NCBI GenBank assembly: GCA_934569215.1
Contig: CAKTKF010000113.1
Coordinates: 1 to 5,193, forward strand
Direction: 5' to 3'
DNA length: 5,193 nucleotides
Source of the DNA: an uncultured Oscillospiraceae bacterium
GTDB lineage: Bacteria > Bacillota > Clostridia > Oscillospirales > Oscillospiraceae
The notes below the pieces were generated by a model that was not told the origin of the DNA, searched no databases, and saw only the letters and a program-made list of their open reading frames with translations. Shown here piece after piece: positions 1-5,115 of this stretch. Position 1 is the first letter of the stretch; each line of letters starts with the position of its first letter. The translations under genes were made by a program, and so were the position numbers.

Positions 1-16
1 ATTGACTTCGTTTTTT

Positions 17-50
17 AGCGGCAGTGGCCGCTGGCCGCAATCCTGCGGCC
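17..50. repeat. Two adjacent short inverted repeats upstream of the surface-protein gene
   Basis: AGCGGC (17-22) pairs with GCCGCT (27-32) across a 4-nt loop, and GGCCGCA (33-39) pairs with TGCGGCC (44-50) across ATCC. A run of six T (11-16) lies just before the first hairpin rather than after it, so neither is a textbook terminator for rightward transcription. They could form the tail of an upstream transcription unit or a structured 5' leader for the gene at 104. The pairing is directly visible; the role is unknown. Confidence 0.5.
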
Positions 51-52
51 TA

Positions 53-76
53 ATAAAACGCTTTTAAGCGTTTTAT
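53..76. repeat. 24-bp near-perfect palindrome before the surface-protein gene
   Basis: ATAAAACGCTT (53-63) and AAGCGTTTTAT (66-76) are exact reverse complements separated by TT. The palindrome ends 12 bases before the AAGGAGG ribosome binding site. It could be a regulator's operator, or a terminator-like hairpin (A-rich and T-rich flanks around a CGCTT core) insulating the gene from upstream transcription. I see no convincing -35/-10 pair here; TATAAA at 74-79 has no matching -35. Confidence 0.6.
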
Positions 77-103
77 AAAAACTCGTATAAGGAGGTCATT
101 GAT

Positions 104-2014
104 ATGAATGCAAAGAAATGGATCGCCCTGTTATGCGCGGCGGCGCTGAGCCTTACCTCGGTCGCCTGCGACAGCAAGGCCGCAGAAACGGATTCCGGCC
201 AGACCCTCACGGGTCAGGTCACGGCCATAGACGGCAACGCCGTCACGCTCCAACTGGGCGAGCTGACGGAGGATACCAATACCCCGCCCGAAATGCCCGA
301 CGGCGCACCTGGCGGTCAGGCACCTTCCGATGCCCCCAGCGGCGATGACGCTCAGACGCCCCCCGATGCCCCCAGCGGCGATGACGCTCAGACGCCCCCC
401 GATGCCCCCAGCGGCGATAACGCTCAGACGCCCCCGGACGCTCCCAACGGCGGCAGCAATTCCGCCCCCGGCAATGCCAACGGTCAGCCGCCCGCAAAGC
501 CTGACGGTGAGGATTCCGGCAGCACCCCGCCGGATATGCCCTCCGGCGACGGCTTCCCCGGCAACCCCGGCAGCAGCTTCACAGCAGGCGAGGACACCGC
601 GACTCTGGACTTCTCCTCGGCAACGATCACGAAAAACGGCGAAACCGTGACACTCTCTGACCTGACGGTGGGCGACATTGTCACCGCCGCCGTAGGCAGC
701 GGCACCGCCGTCACCACAGCCGAAATCGTAACCGTCGGCGGCCAGGGTGCTCCCGGCAGCGATCAGGGTGCTCCCGACGGCGGTCAGGGAGGCCCCGGCG
801 GCTTCGGCGGCAGCAGTGAGGTCACCCAGGGCGACAGCGCCAACACCATTTCCGAGGACGGGACCTATTCCGGCACCGCCTATACTTCCACCGGCGACGA
901 TGAAAACGCCCTGCGCATTGACGGCGCGACCGTCACCCTGGACGGCGTTACTGTGGACAAAAGCGCCGGCGCCACCTCCAACACCGAAAACGGCGACTTC
1001 TACGGCGTCAACGCCGCGGTTCTCGCCACCAACGGAGCGACTGTGACCATCCAAAACGCCACCGTCACCTCCTCTGCCCAGAACGGCAACGGCGTCTTCA
1101 GCTACGGCAGCGGCACCACCGTAAACATCTCCGATTCCACCATCACCACCACGGCGGACAATTCCGGCGGCATCCAGACCACCGGCGGCGGCACAACCAA
1201 CGCGGAGAACCTGACGGTAGAAACCTCCGGCAACTCCTCCGCCGCCATCCGTTCCGACCGGGGCGGCGGCACCGTGAACGTAAACGGCGGCAGCTATGTA
1301 TCGGGCGGCTATAACTCTCCCGCCGTCTATTCCACCGCCGACATCACCGTAAAAAATGCCATTCTCACCGCCAACAATTCCGAAGCCCTGGTCATTGAGG
1401 GCAAGAACTCCATTTCCCTGGAAGACTGCACCGTCACCGGCAATATGAGCGACACCCAGGGCGCCAGCTCCGACGAAAACGTCCACAACGTGATGATCTA
1501 CCAGTCCATGAGCGGCGACGCCGACGTTGGCACCTCTACCTTCACCATGACCGGCGGCGAGCTTACGGCGAAAAACGGCGACATGTTCTACGTCACCAAC
1601 ACCCACTGCATCCTGACTCTCTCCGGCGTTACGCTCTATAACGAGGACACGGACGCGTATCTTCTGCGGGTAACGGGCAACAGTGCCAGCCGCGGCTGGG
1701 GCAGTGCCGGCAGCAACGGCGCACAGGTAGAATTCACCGCCGACGCCCAGACCCTTACGGGTGACATCATCGTGGATACCATCTCCACTCTGACCATGAC
1801 CCTGAAAAACGGCAGCAGCTTCACCGGCACCGTCAACATTACGGACAATGCCCAGGGCGGCACCGCCGTCAGCGACAATGCGGTTGTCACCATCGAAAGC
1901 GGCTGCACCTGGACGCTCACCGGCGACTGCACCCTCACCAGTCTCACCAACAACGGTACTATCAATTTCAACGGCTACACCATCACCCTGGCCGACGGCA
2001 CCGTACTTCGTTGA
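104..2014 (+). CDS. Secreted, probably lipid-anchored beta-helix surface protein with Pro/Asp-rich repeats
   Basis: A 636-residue exported protein. The start is fixed by AAGGAGG at 89-95, eight bases before ATG. Residues 1-21 form a signal peptide (KK then a hydrophobic stretch) ending S-V-A-C, so Cys22 is a plausible but non-ideal lipobox cysteine. Residues 35-52 and 165-212 together read like one small beta-rich domain of DUF5666 type (G-Q-V-T-A-I-D-G-N, then a T-I-T-K-N-G / L-T-V-G-D-I-V pattern). It is split by a low-complexity segment (about 60-160) with three DAPSGDDAQTPP-type units. A Gly-rich linker (212-238) leads to a long Ser/Thr/Asn/Gly region (about 250-636). That region has recurring short strands such as ATVTLDGVTV, ATVTIQNATV and TVNISDSTIT, typical of right-handed parallel beta-helices. 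There is no sortase motif and no C-terminal membrane segment. Such folds in gut Firmicutes are often carbohydrate-binding or adhesive. No catalytic residues are evident, so substrate and function remain unknown. Its GC-rich codon use differs from the genes to its right. Confidence 0.88.
   Translation: MNAKKWIALLCAAALSLTSVACDSKAAETDSGQTLTGQVTAIDGNAVTLQLGELTEDTNTPPEMPDGAPGGQAPSDAPSGDDAQTPPDAPSGDDAQTPPDAPSGDNAQTPPDAPNGGSNSAPGNANGQPPAKPDGEDSGSTPPDMPSGDGFPGNPGSSFTAGEDTATLDFSSATITKNGETVTLSDLTVGDIVTAAVGSGTAVTTAEIVTVGGQGAPGSDQGAPDGGQGGPGGFGGSSEVTQGDSANTISEDGTYSGTAYTSTGDDENALRIDGATVTLDGVTVDKSAGATSNTENGDFYGVNAAVLATNGATVTIQNATVTSSAQNGNGVFSYGSGTTVNISDSTITTTADNSGGIQTTGGGTTNAENLTVETSGNSSAAIRSDRGGGTVNVNGGSYVSGGYNSPAVYSTADITVKNAILTANNSEALVIEGKNSISLEDCTVTGNMSDTQGASSDENVHNVMIYQSMSGDADVGTSTFTMTGGELTAKNGDMFYVTNTHCILTLSGVTLYNEDTDAYLLRVTGNSASRGWGSAGSNGAQVEFTADAQTLTGDIIVDTISTLTMTLKNGSSFTGTVNITDNAQGGTAVSDNAVVTIESGCTWTLTGDCTLTSLTNNGTINFNGYTITLADGTVLR
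329..436 (+). repeat. Three 36-bp in-frame tandem repeats
   Basis: Three consecutive 36-bp units (329-364, 365-400, 401-436) are almost identical; the third differs mainly at GATAAC versus GATGAC. A decayed fourth copy begins at 437. They encode three copies of the 12-residue DAPSGDDAQTPP (third copy DAPSGDNAQTPP), residues 76-111. The nucleotide identity suggests recent duplication by slippage or recombination. Copy number can change in 12-residue steps without breaking the frame. Confidence 0.93.
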
Positions 2015-2114
2015 GGTATGTGGAGCTGGAAAATATTGGATTTTTAATAATCTGAACGTGAAGGGAATGCCCCGAGAGGATATTCCTACACTCAGCGCAA
2101 GCAGCAAGACATAA

Positions 2115-2147
2115 GAACAGGGATACCCCGGTGGGGTATCCCTGTTC
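2115..2147 (+). terminator. 15-bp perfect hairpin, candidate terminator of the surface-protein gene
   Basis: GAACAGGGATACCCC (2115-2129) and GGGGTATCCCTGTTC (2133-2147) are exact complements around a GGT loop, about 100 bases after the stop codon at 2014. The stem is strong, but no T tract follows on either strand, so intrinsic termination is uncertain. It may instead be an mRNA 3'-end stabiliser or part of a recombination site. Confidence 0.5.
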
Positions 2148-2203
2148 GGCGGGCAACAGGACTCGAGTATATTATAGAGCAACCGCCGTCCAGCCGGCGT
2201 TTG

Positions 2204-2226
2204 GCAATGATCCACCGGATCATTGC
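2204..2226. repeat. 10-bp perfect inverted repeat with 3-base loop
   Basis: GCAATGATCC (2204-2213) is the exact reverse complement of GGATCATTGC (2217-2226), with ACC between. It sits between the smaller hairpin at 2184-2199 and the T-arm-like motif at 2235-2246. No T tract follows, so it is not an obvious terminator. Dyad symmetry close to a serine recombinase gene would suit an attachment or accessory binding site, but nothing proves this. Confidence 0.6.
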
Positions 2227-2255
2227 ATTTAGATGGGTTCGAGTCCGATGCACAT

Positions 2256-2297
2256 ACCAAAATAAGAGGGAGCCTGACGGCTCCCTCTTATTTTGGT
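2256..2297. terminator. Bidirectional intrinsic terminator (18-19 bp stem)
   Basis: Bases 2257-2274 and 2279-2296 are perfect complements (CCAAAATAAGAGGGAGCC on the left) around the loop TGAC, plus one more A-T pair at 2256/2297. The GC-rich core is flanked by A-rich and T-rich ends, so both strands read as hairpin followed by TTATTTT. This suits termination of the leftward recombinase operon and of any rightward read-through from the surface-protein gene. The recombinase stop codon (2288-2290) lies inside the right arm. Confidence 0.85.
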
Positions 2298-3772
2298 GCA
2301 GCAAGGCAATCCAAATCCGAACCGGTATTTTCTTTTACGGCTTTCTTTACGTCGTCCAGTGCGATGGTTCTGGTGCCGTCTTTGTAGTTGAAGGTGATGA
2401 CCATTTTATCATCGTACAGATAGATGGCATTTACAAAGGCATCAATCAGCATTTTGCGGTGGGACTGCTGGCGGACATCCAGCTTGCGGAATTTGTGAAG
2501 CCAGAAGGTGACGAACTCCGGGCTGAGTCTGGGCTTGGCGATTTTCTCGTTGGCGATCTTAATTTCCAAATCTTCCTTCATCGCTTCCAGTTCCTCTAAA
2601 CGGGCCTTAGTAGATTTGGTGAGAATCCCTTGCTGGATGGCATTTAGAAGATTGTCAATGCCACGCTGGGCTTCCTGGAGCTGCTGCTCGTATAGCGGGA
2701 GGCTGGTGTTCTCTTTGTCTTGCAAATCCATCACCATGGACACGATGGCTTCAATGGCTTTGTCGTCCATGACCACTTTCATTACTTCGTTGACAACCAA
2801 ATCCTCCAGCCATTGCTTTCTCACGGGCTTTTTCTTGCAGTCCGTCCGCTTCTTTTTCACGGACACGCACTTGTAGTAGTGGTGGATAGTTCCATTCCGG
2901 CTCTTGCCGCTCTCACCGCAGAGATAGGCTCCACAGTAACCGCAGAAAAGTTTTGTGGTCAGCAGATAATCGTCCTCGGCTTTGTGGCGTGCCGGGGCTT
3001 TTTTGTTCTTCTCGATTTTCTCCTGCACCCGGTCAAAGAGTTCCTTGGGGACAATAGCCGGAATACCATCTGGAATCAGAACGTCCCGATACTGATACTC
3101 TCCGATGTAGCGCCGATTCTTCAGCATATGCTGGATGCTGTTGTATGTCAGAGGCTTTCCCAGCTTGTTGCGGATGCCGTTTTCATTCAGCCAGTCCCGC
3201 AGCTCCTTCATGGTGGCACCCTTGTCGTATTTCTTGAAAACATCAAGAACAAATGGTGCGGTCAGCGGGTCAATCTGAAAATGCTGTTCCTCATCAACCA
3301 CATAACCGATGGGAAGTGTGCCACCATTGAACTTGCACTTCAGCGCATTCTCTGTTCTGCCCCGGATAACCTTTTCCGACAGGTCCGCGGAGTAGTATTC
3401 GGCATAACCTTCCAGAACAGATTCCAGAATGATCCCCTCAGCGCCTTCGGAGATCACTTCCGTTGCGGACACCACTTTCACACCGTTCCGCTTCAACTGT
3501 GCCTTATACCGGGCGCTGTCATAACGGTTCCGTGCAAATCTGTCCAGCTTCCAGACGATGACCATATCAAATAACTTCTTGCCGCTGTCTTTAACCATCT
3601 CTTGAAAAGCTGGTCGGTTGTCTGTTTTGGCAGAACAAGCCCGGTCAATGTAGTGGCGCAGGATTGTGATACCATTCTTCTCTGCAAAAGCGGTGCATTC
3701 TCGAATCTGTCCTTCGATGGATTCCTCACGCTGGTTGTCAGAAGAATAGCGGGCATAAATCACAGCCTTCAT
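2288..3772 (-). CDS. Large serine recombinase (site-specific integrase)
   Basis: A 494-residue DNA recombinase of the large serine family, which cuts and rejoins attachment sites through a 5'-phosphoserine link. The N-terminal resolvase domain (about 1-145) opens with Y-A-R-Y-S, giving catalytic Ser10 and nearby Arg8. The second catalytic motif is K-L-D-R-F-A-R (75-81), with Arg78 and Arg81. A Recombinase domain follows (about 152-255; G-Y-V near 156, then K-N-R-R-Y-I-G-E-Y near 218-226). Next is a zinc ribbon with C277-x2-C280, C302 and C312, then a coiled coil (about 352-412) and a C-terminal tail. The length is at the short end of the family but all parts are present. AAGGAGG (complement of 3780-3786) is 7 bases from ATG. 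The start overlaps the repressor stop by 4 bases (ATGA), implying coupled translation. It is probably the integrase/excisionase of an element extending rightward. No separate excision-directing factor is visible. It looks intact. Confidence 0.95.
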   Translation of the reverse strand: MKAVIYARYSSDNQREESIEGQIRECTAFAEKNGITILRHYIDRACSAKTDNRPAFQEMVKDSGKKLFDMVIVWKLDRFARNRYDSARYKAQLKRNGVKVVSATEVISEGAEGIILESVLEGYAEYYSADLSEKVIRGRTENALKCKFNGGTLPIGYVVDEEQHFQIDPLTAPFVLDVFKKYDKGATMKELRDWLNENGIRNKLGKPLTYNSIQHMLKNRRYIGEYQYRDVLIPDGIPAIVPKELFDRVQEKIEKNKKAPARHKAEDDYLLTTKLFCGYCGAYLCGESGKSRNGTIHHYYKCVSVKKKRTDCKKKPVRKQWLEDLVVNEVMKVVMDDKAIEAIVSMVMDLQDKENTSLPLYEQQLQEAQRGIDNLLNAIQQGILTKSTKARLEELEAMKEDLEIKIANEKIAKPRLSPEFVTFWLHKFRKLDVRQQSHRKMLIDAFVNAIYLYDDKMVITFNYKDGTRTIALDDVKKAVKENTGSDLDCLAAPK

Positions 3773-4125
3773 TTTTCTTCCTCCTTCAGCATTTCCCGGA
3801 GCGTTTCTTTCAGTCGTTCATTGATGGGGGAACCAGGGTCAAAGCACATCTCGATGAATTTATCCATGTCAGGATATACCTTCTCAATTTTCATTTTCCC
3901 TTCATACAGCTGCCCTTGAGGCCTGTCCGTACGGCCGAAAATGTAATCCAGCGATACATCGAAATAATCCGCATAGCGAATCATCACCTCTGCCGGGACA
4001 TGAGCTTCCCCACTTTCAAACCGAGCGATAGCCGACTGCCGGGAACCAACAACTTCCGCAATTTTCACCTGAGACAGTTTTGCACTCTGCCGTAATTCCC
4101 GCAGACGTGTACCGATGATATTCAT
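3769..4125 (-). CDS. XRE-family HTH repressor
   Basis: A 118-residue DNA-binding regulator if started at the ATG at 4125. A longer reading starts two codons earlier at 4131. I prefer 4125 because TAGGAGG (complement of 4134-4140) is 8 bases from this ATG but only 2 bases from the upstream one. The Cro/C1-type helix-turn-helix spans about residues 4-60: LRELRQSAKLSQ, then IAEVVGSRQSAIARFESG as the turn and recognition helix, ending F-D-V-S-L-D-Y-I-F-G-R-T-D. The charged tail (about 66-118, ending K-E-E-E-K) is probably for dimerisation or signal sensing; no protease or sensor domain is recognised. It is first in a two-gene operon with the recombinase, the usual arrangement of a repressor controlling integration and excision. 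Its promoter and candidate operators lie at 4145-4199. Confidence 0.92.
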   Translation of the reverse strand: MNIIGTRLRELRQSAKLSQVKIAEVVGSRQSAIARFESGEAHVPAEVMIRYADYFDVSLDYIFGRTDRPQGQLYEGKMKIEKVYPDMDKFIEMCFDPGSPINERLKETLREMLKEEEK

Positions 4126-4144
4126 ACACATCGCCTCCTATCCT

Positions 4145-4199
4145 TATGCTATGAGTATATCTTGTTTCGCATATAATGTCAGCCTCGTTTTAGCATATT
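4145..4199. promoter_or_regulatory. Candidate operator pair flanking the repressor promoter
   Basis: TATGCTA (4145-4151) and TAGCATA (4191-4197) are inverted copies of one 7-base word. One lies at the predicted transcription start and the other just upstream of the -35 of the repressor promoter. The distal copy extends to AATATGCTA on the minus strand (4199-4191). This same 9-mer occurs at 4643-4651 across the -10 of the rightward promoter. The placement suits repressor half-sites. Binding is inferred only. Confidence 0.45.
4154..4182 (-). promoter_or_regulatory. Promoter of the repressor-recombinase operon
   Basis: On the minus strand CTGACA (complement of 4177-4182) is followed, after exactly 17 bases, by TATACT (complement of 4154-4159). 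Each hexamer matches five of six consensus bases. Transcription would start near 4147, giving a leader of about 20 bases that contains TAGGAGG. A perfect TATAAT also reads rightward at 4172-4177 but has no -35, so a divergent promoter is doubtful. Confidence 0.78.
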
Positions 4200-4395
4200 A
4201 CAAAAACTTTTATGTGTATAAAACAAAATAATTCAGGCATCCACAGGGCACACGGCTTACAAAGGCTTAGTGAATGCAACAGGGTGATGGAGAGGCTCTG
4301 GCAAAGGGACACCGCGAAGCGACAAATGATGAAATTGTGCATTTTTCCTGCATCCATATCGAATAAATTAGTTTGGTACAATAGTAGCAAGCAAT

Positions 4396-4414
4396 GCATT
4401 TGTATTACAAATGC
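4396..4414. repeat. 19-bp palindrome
   Basis: GCATTTGTA (4396-4404) and TACAAATGC (4406-4414) are exact reverse complements around a single T. The near-absence of a loop fits a protein-binding palindrome better than an RNA hairpin, though a 7-bp stem with a TATTA loop is possible. It lies 13 bases downstream of the TACAAT-like -10 at 4377-4382, so it could be an operator for a weak promoter. Confidence 0.6.
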
Positions 4415-4417
4415 GAA

Positions 4418-4455
4418 AAACCCATCCATTTCGCTTCTGCGGAACGAATGGGTTT
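4418..4455. repeat. 17-bp imperfect hairpin with AAACCCAT/ATGGGTTT arms
   Basis: Bases 4418-4434 pair with 4439-4455 around the loop TTCT. The outer eight pairs are perfect (AAACCCAT with ATGGGTTT), followed by two mismatches and one G-T wobble before the CGC/GCG tip. It is flanked by A's on the left and a C on the right. On the minus strand the hairpin is followed by TTCG, so it is not a strong terminator. Confidence 0.6.
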
Positions 4456-4492
4456 CTGCTTGTTGAGGCTCCGCCCCAAGCCCCATGTTGAG

Positions 4493-4534
4493 CGCAATCT
4501 TTCAGATTGCGGCTACGCGATTTTTCCAAATCGC
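4493..4534. repeat. Two tandem hairpins with 8-bp and 7-bp perfect stems
   Basis: CGCAATCT (4493-4500) pairs with AGATTGCG (4504-4511) around TTC. Six bases later GCGATTT (4517-4523) pairs with AAATCGC (4528-4534) around TTCC. The similar size, spacing and T-rich loops suggest two related elements, as in repeated protein sites or a structured RNA. GGCT/AGCC pairing at 4467-4482 just upstream may add a third, weaker stem. Confidence 0.6.
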
Positions 4535-4627
4535 TGCAATTACTTATTTCGTATGCGTCTCTACATTCACGCCTGAACAGGACTCGAAAAGCACTCGCAT
4601 TTCGATGGATGTGCTGCCCACTATCTA

Positions 4628-4655
4628 TTGACATATGCCCTCAATATGCTATAAT
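4628..4655 (+). promoter_or_regulatory. Strong rightward promoter with extended -10
   Basis: A perfect TTGACA (4628-4633), a 16-base spacer and a perfect TATAAT (4650-4655) preceded by TGC (extended -10). Transcription should begin near 4662, a few bases before the large hairpin at 4666-4713. The -10 region overlaps the candidate operator word AATATGCTA (4643-4651), so the promoter may be repressed by the XRE protein encoded to the left. It is the best promoter in the window. Confidence 0.85.
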
Positions 4656-4665
4656 ACAACCAAAC

Positions 4666-4713
4666 AAAATGCAGACGCCGATCAAGCTGCAGCTTGACAA
4701 GCGCCTGCATTTT
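4666..4713 (+). repeat. 48-nt co-centred hairpin at the 5' end of the rightward transcript
   Basis: The outer arms AAAATGCAGACGC (4666-4678) and GCGCCTGCATTTT (4701-4713) pair with one A-C mismatch. Inside, after a 3x3 internal loop, TCAAGCTG (4682-4689) meets CAGCTTGA (4690-4697), a perfect 16-bp palindrome on exactly the same centre. The promoter would start transcription only about four bases upstream, so the RNA would begin with this stem. The A-rich left and T-rich right flanks (TTTTCCATTTTC) resemble a terminator or attenuator, so a short RNA of about 55-60 nt is possible. An ATG at 4669, in frame with the downstream ORF, is buried in the stem. Confidence 0.7.
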
Positions 4714-4809
4714 CCATTTTCAGAAGGGAGCCATGCTGCCAGTACAAATCGTCCGCCCACCCACAACTGCACCTTAAAATTTAACATTAAACCGGAGGGA
4801 ACAACCAGC

Positions 4810-4995
4810 TTGAGCCGCAGGAAAAAGCTCATCAACAATTCCGGTATTCCGCAGCACGAAATCGAACACATCGCCCGGTGCATCCTCCCCGACATTCTCG
4901 CCCACTACGAAAGCGAAGAAGGTCAGCGGGAGTTCCGGGAATGGCAGGCTCAGCATGAAGCGGGACAGACGGAAAGAAAGGGAGGGGAAGTGTAA
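4810..4995 (+). CDS. Small conserved-looking protein of mobile-element type, function unknown (TTG start)
   Basis: A 61-residue protein if started at TTG 4810, preceded by GGAGGG at 4794-4799. The same frame stays open to ATG 4669 (109 residues) and beyond to 4507, but those starts lack ribosome binding sites and the upstream residues look non-coding. The product begins SRRKKLINNSGIP, then has an amphipathic stretch (HEIEHIARCILPDILAHYES, residues 16-35) and a charged C-terminus (EEGQREFREWQAQ, then a K/E tail). No signal peptide, membrane segment or catalytic motif is seen. From memory, small proteins with a G-I-P-x-x-E-I-E ... E-S-E-E-G-Q-R-E-F pattern are common in clostridial integrative and conjugative elements. 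I cannot confirm that or assign a function. It lies downstream of the strong promoter at 4628 and a large leader hairpin. Confidence 0.65.
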   Translation: MSRRKKLINNSGIPQHEIEHIARCILPDILAHYESEEGQREFREWQAQHEAGQTERKGGEV

Positions 4996-5010
4996 GAGAA
5001 AAATTACACA

Positions 5011-5035
5011 GGGTGCCGCCAGTTTGGCGGCACTT
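5011..5035 (+). terminator. GC-rich hairpin after the small ORF, candidate terminator
   Basis: GTGCCGCC (5013-5020) pairs perfectly with GGCGGCAC (5026-5033) around AGTTT, with two further G-T wobbles (5011-5012 with 5034-5035). It begins 15 bases after the stop of the 61-residue ORF and is followed by TTCCTCTC, a weak pyrimidine tract. It may terminate or attenuate the rightward transcript. Confidence 0.5.
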
Positions 5036-5115
5036 CCTCTCATGCAATAAGCGCTTTCACTCACGCATTTAAGGGATAGAAAAGCGGCTGGTGGCAAGGC
5101 TTCTTGAGTGCTTTT

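Larger units (their letters stand above)
2015..2256. other. Hairpin-rich intergenic stretch between convergent genes; possible element junction
   Basis: No gene is supported here. It holds a 15-bp perfect hairpin (2115-2147), the palindrome ACTCGAGT (2161-2168), a 5-bp hairpin (CGCCG 2184-2188 with CGGCG 2195-2199) and a 10-bp hairpin (2204-2226). A tRNA T-arm-like motif, GGGTTCGAGTCC (2235-2246), is followed by CACATACCA. The interval separates the GC-rich surface-protein gene from the recombinase, so a chromosome-element junction may lie within it. That is inference: only one end is visible and no duplicated core can be assigned. Confidence 0.45.
4200..4627. other. Gene-free control region rich in inverted repeats
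   Basis: Over 400 bases with no ORF I trust: the short ones here lack ribosome binding sites or recognisable protein features. The left half (4200-4380) shows little structure apart from an extended -10-like TGGTACAAT at 4374-4382 with no -35. The right half (4396-4534) is packed with hairpins, listed separately. It lies between the leftward repressor operon and the rightward promoter at 4628. It could be a transfer origin, a structured non-coding RNA, or an attachment or control region; the sequence does not decide. Confidence 0.5.

Noticed and set aside
329..436. The 36-bp repeats as a CRISPR array
   Set aside because: The units are directly adjacent with no spacers and are in frame inside a protein-coding gene.
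2184..2259. A complete tRNA gene ending in CCA
   Set aside because: The T loop is canonical, but the T stem has a mismatch, the spacing from T loop to CCA is off by one base, and no matching 5' acceptor strand, D arm or anticodon arm is present.
131..2260. A 709-codon open frame on the minus strand, antisense to the surface-protein gene
   Set aside because: It is long only because the sense gene uses GC-rich third positions and few codons that give antisense stops. Its translation is a Gly/Ala/Val-rich string without recognisable domains and it has no ribosome binding site at its start. The sense protein has a clear signal peptide, RBS and domain pattern.
2720..3574. A 284-codon plus-strand open frame
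   Set aside because: It is antisense to the recombinase, whose catalytic motifs and zinc ribbon are unambiguous. The shadow frame is His/Leu-rich and resembles nothing I know.
2155..4587. Direct repeat AACAGGACTCGA at 2155-2166 and 4576-4587 as attachment cores around the recombinase operon
   Set aside because: A 12-base exact match is expected roughly once by chance in a window of this size, and the similarity does not extend beyond the core. It is kept only as something to compare with an empty site.
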